Part shown: piece after piece, positions 53,450-64,000 of the stretch | Layout: every line of letters begins with the position of its first letter | Position numbering within the stretch: position 1 is the first letter of the stretch | NCBI GenBank assembly: GCA_025667525.1 | Contig: CM046876.1 | Coordinates: forward strand, 26,995,224 to 27,059,223 | Origin: Glebionis coronaria | Lineage: Eukaryota; Streptophyta; Magnoliopsida; Asterales; Asteraceae | Reading direction: 5' to 3' | DNA length: 64,000 nucleotides | The notes under the pieces: model-generated | What the model saw: the letters and a program-made list of their open reading frames with translations, nothing else | Database searches by the model: none | Told to the model about the DNA's origin: nothing | Position numbers and translations under genes: made by a program

Positions 53450-56400
53450 TGTAACACCCTTATTTTACCTTTACGCAGCAGAACATTGATCTGGGGTATT
53501 ACTTCATAGAACACAAGTCATTATAATAGAAAACAACTCAAAAGAGTGATGAAATCAACTTTCTTTATATTTCATTGAAAAATCAGAGTTTTTAAAATAT
53601 GAGATTCCCAAAATCTAGAATAATTTCAGTCTTGTGCCTCTTCGTGCCATCATTGTGCTGCTCCATGCTATCAGTCACCACCATTTATCTGAAATATATG
53701 TTTAATGTCAACACAAAGGTTGAGTGAATTCATAGGTTTAAAAATCAGTTGAATACAAGATTATTTTCCTAAGCTACGTTGTTATTTGCTCGTAAATTTG
53801 AATAAAAACATGATTCAATTGCACTTAGCTTATGATACCGCGACTAGACATATCTGAACCCACAGTTTGCCCTTACGAGAAAGTCTGTCAAACTATCCTT
53901 ATTTGTAATATAAAGTATGCCTGTTTGACCACTGAGGTGCTAGCAAGTGCGACTTGCCCAGAAAGGAGATGTCAGTCTCTAATAGTACTATTTAAAATAT
54001 TAGCGCTCTTCCGAGAAATGATTAGCGGTTCATAATTAAAAATGGACTTTCATAGGCAGCTGTAAACATAGTGTCAATGAATCATATCTAGAAAGCATAC
54101 CAAAAACACTTGTATTTCATTTTAGCATATATCCCCCACGTGGGTTTTGAAATCATTTAAAAAGCATTTAGAAGTGAGGCTATGAAGTCACATTATGTCC
54201 ATAGAATCCGAGCTATAATCAGATATATTTCATTCACAGATAAACAGCTTGATCACACAAACCACAAGTTGGTCTCATAAACAACAGCTTGATCACACAC
54301 AAACCTGGATTAATACATTGTGTATAGTATCAAGTCTTTAATCTTTTGTTCAATCTTGTTAATTGTTGGTTATATATTCTTTTATTAATATTTGGTGGTA
54401 ATTCTAGCACCATTGTGTGGGTATCATACTTAGAATCCATTCTATAAAAGTTTGAGGAGCGAGGGCACTTTAAATCGTAAACCCAACCACGGAGTCAGAA
54501 CGTAATATCAAGATGTAACATCTTTGTATAAAGTTCTCTACTAACATGATACTTTCATTACTTCCTCATATTCATAATTAATCTTCTTTAGTTTCAAAAT
54601 TGGCAAAAATAGCTCTTATAGTTATATATTGGTATAATTACACTTTTAACCCCTAAAGTATCTAGTTTTAGTATTTGCATTTTAAACCTTCAATATTTTA
54701 CCTTAGGACCTCAAACTTTCCAAATTTTTTTATTATAGCTTTAACTTTCATAAAATGACACTTTTGGCCCAAAATGTTAAATAGTTTCAAAAATGATAGT
54801 TTTAGTCCCTATACTTGTAAAAATCACATAACACCCTCAAATTTGGACCAAATGATCTAGGATTTTAGAAAAAAGTTTCAAAAAAATCATAATAACAACA
54901 TTTTACCAGAATTATAGCTTTTGAAATGGGTTTTTGCTTATTATTTTATGTAAATTACAAAACTACGGTTTAAAGACATCTTTAACTTATTACTTTTATT
55001 TAAATTGATGAAATGACTTAGTTTATTTTATATTATCTTTATAACATAATTTTGGCATTATAAAAACTTTAAGAAAGTATTATAACAAGATCAAAGCATA
55101 ACTAACATAGAAATTACCTAGGATGCTCCAAAATGGCTCCTAATGGCTTCCTATGAGCACATCTTGCTATCAAAGCTTCAATGGATAGCTTCTAGACCTG
55201 GTTTCTGGTATTGGGACATGTCCTAGGACGTATATAGAAGTGGAAATCAGAATGGGTATGGAGGTTAAGAGAAAACGGGGTGCGAGTTTCAAATGAAGTT
55301 CATATGGCTCTATTTATAGTTTTTCAACCCTTAGCCTCCAAGTTAAGTCCATGGACGTGTAACACAGATAGGTTACTGTGTAAATAAGGCTAGTTAAGGT
55401 CTATACACGTTTTTAGTCTCTAGGTACATTTAAAATTCAAGGTAGAGGTGTTGGAAGGGTTTTAAGCCACGCAAATGTGTATGGAAGAGAAATGGCCACC
55501 AAGTAGCTTATGCACCTATGTTCTTGAATGTATTGAAAATATCTTCTATGTATCCTAAATACCTGATCTTAAATTTAAATTTAGGAGGGAAAGGTTTAAA
55601 AGGGTTTTTAGAGGGAAAAAGTAAAATCGGGTCCTAAATTAGGGCTTGTAACTTATGGTTTGTGTTTTTGGTGATAAAGGACTTGCGAAAGTGATTAGTA
55701 AATGATTAAGGCTTAATTAGGGTTTATAAATTCTATTTAATAGATTTGGGTCCTTGGTTTAGAGTTTAATAAAAGTTTGAAGTGAAAATGGAAAGTGTAC
55801 TTTTGTAGATTAGTTTTTTCTAATGATCTAGGGTTTTATCTTAGTAAATGTGATTATCCTTAAACTAACTATTGATGTAAACTCAATTTATACATCCTAC
55901 ATTGTCCTCTAGGTTTTCATGAAGTCCCTACATTGGTTTTATTAAGTTATTCTAAGTAAACATGTCTAAAGGATGAAAATACTCATTTTGACCTAATTTA
56001 CAAGCCATGCATTGAAATCTTGGACCTTGTGCATTAGGTTACTTGTAAATTGTCTTAACATAATCTTATAACCTTAATGAATTCCTATGAATAATTATAG
56101 ACTTGTCCAAAAAGACTAGGTAGTGATTCTATGTAGATTTTTTAATATCAGGGTTTTTAGGTCATTAATCCTAATGACTTTCTATATTAGGTAACTAGGG
56201 TTTGTAACTTTATAAACACTTATTCTAGGGCTTATATAGTATGTTTATGACTTCTATGGATTTTAAATTCTTAGTTTAAGGGTTTGTATAGGTTGATCAT
56301 ATTCTAGGGATAATTATGGGAGCTTAAGATCCTATGCTTTGATAACTTGTACTTTATGCTTTATGAACTTGTAACTTAACTTGAAATAATTTATAATCTT

Positions 56401-57111
56401 AATATGATATATAGTTGATTTTTATAATTTATGGAAAAATATTAGACTCTAATTCAATGTGAAATGGTTTTTATATGCTAATCTTGGTTACTAGGTCTTA
56501 ATTTGCAATTAGTTTTGGATTAGTGAATATTAGTATTTTGTGATCAATTAAATTTCCTTTATGTGATAGATTATAATTACTATATTGTTTTTTATACTTG
56601 TTCATAGATTCTATGTAATTACATTGCTTGAAAAATTGTTTACCAAGGGTTTCTAGGTGGTGATCACGACTATTATGTACAATTACTTGTACTTAGCTTT
56701 GTATGGTTTGTTCTTATTATTCTTAGGTATTATTAGGTCTTCAAAGTATAGTTTACAGCTTGTTTATGATCCTTAATGACTCATTCATAAGTGTTCTCCA
56801 TTCATGGTTTACCATTCTTGAGTTTATAATTCATTTAAAGGGGTTCTAGGGTTTCTAAGGGAATTTAGGGCATCATGGTTACATTTGAGATGTCTTTATC
56901 AATATTGAACTTATTAGATCACTTTTAGATCTTAGACTTGATATATACATTGTATTGACAACAGATAGGAATATGTTGTAATGGTAGTTTAGGTTGTGAG
57001 AAGCAGTTCATCTTACCAAGTAAGGTATAAAAAGCAAAAATTTCTAGCCAAATTTTCATATTAAGACAGTTATAGCTTATAACACATATGTGAAATTTGA
57101 GGTTTGTCACA
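53450..57111 (-). repeat. 3' LTR of the minus-strand Ty3/gypsy element (copy B)
   Basis: Counterpart of 22799-26466 with the same termini. The adjacent polypurine tract has lost one base (gtctctccccttaaag on the plus strand). 3662 bp. Confidence 0.85.
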
Positions 57112-60100
57112 GTCTCTCCCCTTAAAGAAATCTCATCCCGAGATTATAAGGGTAACATAGCTTATCAAGGGCAAACATAGCTCTTAGGTGTTCAAATTCT
57201 TTCTTAGAATTTTATTCAAATATCAAGAAAACAGCTTTATAGCTGGTCTTTAGTTTTAAATCAGTCTCTTCTATCATCATTTTTATCAAAAATGGTTATA
57301 TATGAAATATCATTCATATCTTAGGGATCAAAAATCATTTTATTACCTCACAAGAATTTAGTTTAATACCAAATGAAATATTGAAAACATGCCAGTTAAT
57401 CACATAAATCGTTCTTAAATTCCAAAATACGAATAGAATTGTGATTATTACTGAGTTCTTTGGGGAACTCAAGTCAATATGTTACTGCTCAATTCAAAGT
57501 CTTGAATTGATTATCGCATTTTCCAAATCAATTTGGGTAATTGATAGAGAAAACATCCTTCTCACATGGATACTGTTTAATATGGTGTAGTTTCTCATTT
57601 ACAATGAGAAATTTTTTTTGGGTATACCTAGGTTTCCGACTCGACATTGTGAGCCGACTAATCCCAGGGCGACTACCCTTTTGGATAGCCCGGAGTCGTC
57701 GCAGGTGAACCTCCGTGGCCACCCCCAAGTGTACACACCTAGTGAGGTTTGAACCCAAGTGTACAATGAGAAATTTTCATCAAAATAATCTCTTGGATTA
57801 TCTTAAATCACCATTTTATTCCAGCGGATACCTAATTATCACAAGTCAACGCTCTACTAAGTTCTATTCTAATATAATCTTTCCAATAGTTTCATGGACT
57901 AATTTAGGTTTCTTAAGTTGAAAAACTCCAACTTTAGCCCATTAAATACTTAAATGGGACTTCTTTCGATAGAGTGCTTCAAGTAGTATTGCTTTGATTC
58001 TAGCATGAGAATTATTGTTACACGGGAAATTTTTTCCAGTGGTAAGTTTTTTTTTTTCAAATCTTATGACACATACATGGAGTATGTAGTTTAGTATATG
58101 GGTTGTTCTTCCACTTAACTTATTAGTACACACAAATTTTGAGTATACTTTTAGGATCAAGATGTGAAACACTCGTCACGATCTTAGATGATAGATATTG
58201 ATTCTCTATGTCGACAGATTATTTCTTGTATAATCTCGTCAGAGTTTCCATATTATCAATTTCCTAGATAGGAATAGATCCTGTAGCCTTAGTAAAATAA
58301 TCGACAATGATCCGGATGGCATCATGTCTATTTGAAGTAACAAAATCCTCATTATTCTTTCCTATTTCCATGGAGGAATTCAGGTTGAACTAGTAAGTCG
58401 GATGACTTTCAATATTATGCTTCTTTTGTTAGAGCATAATATAAGGATTTCAAAGTTTCTTTGAGTTGGATGGAATACTTCATATTCCAAGTATTTAAAA
58501 ATTCTAAATCTACGACGAACAATGACTTACTTTTCTAATATAGTAATACACGTAATTTCTCTATTAGAATTCTAATGTTTTATTAAGTCTACACTTGTCT
58601 TATATCGAATTTCTTTAAGTCCATTTATAAATTCTTACTAACATAAATATGCGTCCAACTTTATGCAAGGAAGAAATTATAAATTTGGTGATTTGTATTT
58701 ATTCATTTGACTGAAGAAGCGTCCTAATTCAATCAATTAAATAGAATGTAAATCATTGACTTAGAAATTTCCGTCATAACACGAGTATAAACAAATATTT
58801 TACCCTTAAGTTTCCCTTGTGTGTAAGACGTCTTGTATATGATATCTAAGAATACAATTTTCTAGAGACGAACGACGTTGAAAATAGAAGATGGTATTTT
58901 ATTCCCTATAAAATAAAGAATAATCCTACCAAACATATGATTTATAAGGCCACTTGCCCTATAAATCCTAGTCCCATGATCTACTATGTTGAAAATTCAA
59001 CACCAGATGGTGCAAATTTCTGTGTGATGCAGGGTGTATTTCTTACACAGAAGAAAATTTCCATCATACTCATTGTAGATTGGATTCTAGTTTACTTGAA
59101 ATTTACAGACGTTCTTTCACTACTGAACTTATGCTTAAGATTTTCCGATTTTTGCACAGGATTATGTTTAATTACCTTGTTCATTAACTTTTGGAATATC
59201 TTAATGATTTCTTCTAATATTTGGGATTTCTGGAAGTGGTAATATTTCCTTAAAAATCTTCGATAAAATTCCTTGAAAAAAATATTCTTATGAAGTCTTC
59301 TTAATTGAATTTCAGATGAAATTCCATGATAAAATCTTCTGATGAAGGTTTTTCTCATTCTACGGAATAGGATCTAACTCTACTAACTCTTGAAATTTCC
59401 GCGTGTATGTCTCGAGGTTATTTACTTTTATCATTAGATAGCGGAGTTCCTATTTCATCATATCGATCATCTTTCTAAGAAATATATGAAATTTAATCAA
59501 GCTATCTTATGTACTCCTTTTATCTCAATGGGTTGAGTATAAAGAATCTACCAAGATAAATGATGAAGTGCGTCATTTTATAATTTCAAACACAATAGGA
59601 AACTGAATTGGCTCTTTCAACCCAACGGGTGATACTAATAGTATCTTTTCTTTCTTGGATATCAAAAACTAACTAGTCATCGAGTCTTCTTCCGGGTAAT
59701 ACTTCTTATTGACAATTTATAATTGCAGGATTGCAGCCACGTTATCGTAAATTCTTCGTCAAATACATTTTAGGGTTTAGAATGAGGGGAAATAATAGAA
59801 ATAATTCAGAATCCAAGGTATACTCATATCAGAAAACATTTGCCACATATGTATAGGAATACATATAAATGTTTATCGAACACAAGGTATATCTTTTGGA
59901 TTTATTTGGTAGGGTTTAGGGGAAACTTAATATGTTGATTATCATTCATATCTGAGGATAATAAATCCAACTATGAAATATAGTTCCAAAGTTTACAACT
60001 GATTTATAAAGATATGACTCATGCATAACCGTAACATAATTTGATATGCAACAACTTGTCTTATATAATAGCCAAGCATACCATATATCTTCTTAAGTCT

Positions 60101-61060
60101 TTCTTCAAAATTGCGGGTTATATTCAACTGATAATTTGTATTATCATCGAAGATAACGGAAATTCCAAAAATGTATACTTTATCAAGTATATGCTTTCTT
60201 CTTGAATTAACGTAATTTAATTCATAATCATTTATGAGAAATCCAAGAAATAGGGATTTCTTATTTCTCAAAAATAAATATAAAACGACAAGAAGAGAAC
60301 ACAACTTTTATTTATTAACAACTTGTCTTGTATAAACTTACAGGAATAGCTTCTCTATTAATATAAAAGTAAACACATAAAGTTGAAATTAGTTTCAACT
60401 TCTAGTCTAATGTCTTCATCTCTGCAGCTTGAGTTTGATGGCATCAAAAAGACTTCGTATATTGGCTCGATGTATAATTTGAATGTCCTCAATGACTAAC
60501 TCAAGAGTAGAAATCTTCAGTCGAGCTTGAACAATCTCTTCATCGTGTATCATCTGTCTTCTCTGCAACTTGGCTTTAGCTTCTTCTAAATCTCCGTCCA
60601 ACTTTTCAAAATCTCGTTGTATAATTCTCCGGCCTTTCTTAAGCCCTTCAATTTTATCTTCAATATTTTCAATACGCTCGGGAGGAACTTCTTTCATATA
60701 GGTTAGGACATCTATAAGTTGTTGTTCATAGGTATTTTTAGATAATGTTTCAGATATAGGTGATGGTTCATTAATAGGGTAAGGTGTTGGAAAATTCTGG
60801 TGTCAAGGTGAAAATCCATTTCTTTATTATATGCTCGTATAACTTGCATATAAGGGTCGTCATTAAAATGTAAAAGGGCTTTTGGGATTTTTTGATCTTT
60901 GGATGTATTTTATGAAGTATCATATGGATTATTTATCGGGAGTTTGGAATATACTTTGGGAAGTTATCAGGAACACTTGTAGAACGCTCTTCTTGAGAAT
61001 CCGATAAGATGATAATAGGAGGTAGATAGGGATACCTATTTCTAGAGACGTCAAAAAATC
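57112..61060 (-). mobile_element. Internal region of the degenerate Ty3/gypsy element (copy B)
   Basis: Same remnant as 26467-30250. Integrase pieces at about 57780-58400 include RTTHILNYILHVCV and KAILLEALYRK (KAAPFEALYGRK in intact integrases). Gag core near 59350-59700 and gag N-terminus at 60416-61060. Reverse transcriptase is again absent. Interrupted by the SINE at 57616-57761. Confidence 0.78.
57616..57761 (-). mobile_element. tRNA-derived SINE with a 16-bp target duplication
   Basis: Flanked by TACAATGAGAAATTTT at 57600-57615 and 57762-57777. On the minus strand it begins cacttgggttcaaacctc, contains a pol III B box (ggttcaaacctc), and ends in an A-run (the t-run near 57616), as expected for a SINE. 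The A box is missing, so it is 5'-truncated. Copy A has the uninterrupted site near 26960. Resembles Au-like plant SINEs; the family name is tentative. Confidence 0.85.
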
Positions 61061-64000
61061 CTAATGTATATTTAAATATTACTTACACACAAACATGGTA
61101 TTGTTTACACACTGTTGTATAGGGTAGAAGTCTTAGTGTTGGAAAACTTGAAAATTAACTTTTCAGTGCACTCGAAAATGTAACAATAAGCTATAATCTT
61201 AGCATTGTGTGATTATGGTGTCAACATATCTCAACAACTAAGCTTATAGCAGATTTGGTCCAAAATATCCAACAAAGAAACTTTTTGGAAATATTTTGTA
61301 ATTTGAAATATCTTGATAAAACATAAACTAACTTTGCAGGAAAATTAAAAGTATTACACTACGAAAAACATTAAATGGAACTCAGCAAATATTTATAAAA
61401 ATTGAAAACCAAAATTTTCATTAAATTTTAAAATTCTTACAAAAAGCTGGAACAAGGGAAATGCTAAAAGACTAGCACCCTTTATATAATAAACCTAAGA
61501 ACATTCTAGGTATAATGTGAGGAGAAGAACCCTAGCTAATATGTGCCTATTTTTCCCTTGGATGAAATTCGAAATTTATATTAGTCAAACTGCCCATGTG
61601 AGCAGTTCTTGAAATCTTGTGGAATGATAGTTGTTGGAAAGGAATCCTAAACGTCCGTTGATACTTTGGGACCAAGAAATGTGTTGTATCCGTTGCTTCA
61701 CTGTCCTCTTTTTGTTTCGGAGCAACATTGGTGCATGGCACCATGTGGGATGGGACGACAATGAAGGGGATGTGTGTTTGAGCGCGTGGGCGTGTTTAGG
61801 GGAGTATGAATTGCGATTCCGGACAAAGGGGGGGATCTAAATTTGAGTGATAAATGGGTGTTGTGATTAGGGTTCTTATTAAGAACAGTGGGGTATTTGA
61901 TATGGGTTAAGGAGGTGTGAGGTGTTTACCGCGTGGCTAATTAATAAACAAAAAAATTTAAATTTTCTTTTTTGATTAATTAATCTCGCTAGTGGGGTGA
62001 TGTGGAGTTGGTGGTTCAGGTATATGGGTTGATTGGACCGGGTATGGTGGTTAATGGGTGGGCTTTTGTTGGGTTAAAACCGGATGTGGGTTTGAGTTAT
62101 GGCACATTTTGTCCCTAATCTTCACAAAAACATTCAAACAATGTTTGGCCAGATTTTGTATTGGCAAATTACAATTTGGCCCTTGTAATTTTTAAAAACA
62201 TAGCATAAGGGCCGTTTTGGCATATTATTGAAACTAAAGGACCAATCTTGTAATTTTGGAGTTCTACATGGGTCAAAAGTGACAAGTCTTCAAACTTGAG
62301 GGACCATTCTTGACAATCTTCAAACTTCAAGGACTTCTTTAAAAAAATAATGCTCGGGTCCGATTCTTTGTGTGGCTTCGTTTTCAATGTTTTTTTTTTG
62401 CTTGTTTCTTTTGATCTTTTGTTGAAATCATGATATTCGTACCTAAAACGCACATTGAACAAATACAAGCATATTTTACGGTATTTTATCATATTTTTAC
62501 TCATTTTAAGCCCGATTTAGACGATGAGACTATTTATAATTGCAGTCTCATCAGACAGCAATGACAAGTTTTAACAAACCTAACTTAAATGACTTCTACT
62601 TAGACAGAAAATAACAAGCATGCCCAAATTAAAATTTTGCACTACAAATTTGAATTAAAAGCAAATTTTAAACTATCCCTAACCTAACAAATGTGTCTAC
62701 AAATACTCAAACCCACAAAGAAATGCAAAGATTAGATTATACTCTAATCCAAACACCCCTTATGTCGACAAAATTTAAATTTACAAAGATAAAGTGAGAT
62801 TTAAACAATATTAAGCACATTCAAAACTTGAAACATGAAAGTAAGTTGAAATTACACTAAATAAGCAAAGTAAGACAACAAATAAGCACATAAGCAGAAA
62901 GAACATAAGCAAAATCCAGTAAGCATATAAATTTGACAAAAATAAGAAAAAATGAGGACGTTCAAAGCTCTAGATATTGACCTACTACCAGGCTACAAGA
63001 AGCTGGCGCAGCCTTTTCTCAGCTTATGAAGGCAAGAAATGAGCTTATTGTGAGTAGCTTATGTCTTGAATAAGACTACTAAGGAGATGATGCCTTCGAA
63101 TTATGAACCTGAAATAAAATGAAGCAAACCACAAGAACAATAAAAAGCACTAAAGGCTTATAAGCGAGATGAGTAATTTTACTCATATCATTTGTATCTA
63201 AAAACGAACAATAAATGCATATAATCAATGAAAAAGGCCTTGTATATGTTTGTTTGCTGTTTAATGTGTGTAGGTACCAAAGTTCGCAAAAACCGGCAAA
63301 AGCGACACGAGTTTGATGGAAAGATCAAGGAAGCCAATTCAAGTCCGTTTTTAGTGGATTTTAATTACTAAAGATTATTTGGTCTTATGGGTCCCACATT
63401 TGGACTAATGGGCTAAAAAGCCCATTAGAAAAACAAGTTTTCCATTATTTTAACCATAAGCCCAAAACATAAGCCCAATGTAAATTTACATGAGACGGAT
63501 TAAAAGGATTATGGGATACAAGCCCATTACCAATTCAAGTTAATATCTATGGACGATTTTATTTGGGCTTTGTAAATACCCATTAGGGTTATTTTTACTT
63601 GAAACCGGTAACAAGTTATAAACTATTTATTACTTTTGGTCAACACAAACGTTTACACACACCACACCCACTCACATATTCTCTTCGATATTTCCCAAGT
63701 TACTATCCCATCTTCTCTCTCACCTTTTCACCCAAAACAAAACCAGTCACAATTATTCACCCAAACCTAACCCTAGCAAAATAAAATTGGGGCTTTTATT
63801 TATTGAGGGTGCGTGGTTTACACGTAAAGGGGAATTAAATCCCATCTTTCTCGGATCATAGAAGATGGGGAGAAGCAGTGACGTGGCTACCATTCCTTCC
63901 ACCTGATTGGGTTAGACACATCACCCACCTCCACTTCTCCAATAAGAGGATGACAAGTCAGCAGTTAACAAGCACAACTAGCACACATCCTTGCCAAGTT
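61061..64000. other. Unassigned, LTR-like, no gene recognised (copy B)
   Basis: Counterpart of 30251-33191, ending at the window edge. Small frames here differ from copy A by scattered substitutions and end-shifts, with no sign of protein-level conservation. Confidence 0.35.

Noticed and set aside
53455..57111. Copy B LTR as the missing 5' LTR of the copy A gypsy element
   Set aside because: Its position and flanks match the copy A 3' LTR through the segmental duplication, so it is the same LTR duplicated and not a partner LTR.

Overview
This window is nuclear DNA from a flowering plant. It is AT-rich, its genes contain introns with GT-AG boundaries, and it is packed with LTR retrotransposons and small non-autonomous transposons. 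The gag N-terminus of one Ty3/gypsy element, and a degenerate 'gypsy-type / Transposase_28' gag, look like families I know from Asteraceae genomes (Tanacetum/Artemisia/Lactuca-like). The family assignment is inference. No bacterial features, rRNA genes or CRISPR arrays are present.

The main structure is a direct tandem segmental duplication with a unit of about 32.3 kb. Copy A starts at about 5132 and runs to the junction at 37460. Copy B starts at 37461 and is still running at the window end, where base 64000 matches base 33191. Before copy A lie a gag fragment (1-622) and a roughly 3 kb LTR (1062-4115) of a minus-strand Ty3/gypsy element, then LTR-like AT-rich sequence. The last 4.3 kb of copy A (33192-37460) is single-copy within this window.

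Each unit carries, in order: LTR-like DNA; a Mutator-like element with ~142-bp inverted repeats and a captured gene fragment; a small secreted cysteine-rich gene (defensin-like, DEFL); a truncated serine carboxypeptidase-like (SCPL) pseudogene of exons 7-8; a degenerate retroelement ORF; a second DEFL gene; a complete 8-exon SCPL gene on the minus strand, convergent with the DEFL gene; a degenerate Transposase_28-type gag; and a minus-strand Ty3/gypsy element with a ~3.66 kb LTR, gag and integrase remnants but no recognisable reverse transcriptase. The window therefore has four DEFL genes (93-94 aa), two intact SCPL genes (495 aa each by my splicing) and two SCPL pseudogenes.

Several insertions separate the copies and post-date the duplication. 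Copy A gained a 3.7 kb non-autonomous copia-like LTR element flanked by a 234-bp direct repeat of target DNA. Copy B gained a TRIM-like tandem LTR-INT-LTR-INT-LTR element (TSD TTGAG), a 198-bp hAT-type MITE (8-bp TSD) and a tRNA-derived SINE (16-bp TSD). For each, the other copy shows the empty site.

Functionally, the only genes that look alive are the DEFL and SCPL genes. Both families are predicted to enter the secretory pathway. Repeated co-duplication of a secreted cysteine-rich peptide gene next to a secretory carboxypeptidase-like gene is the most biologically interesting feature. A functional link between them is speculation.
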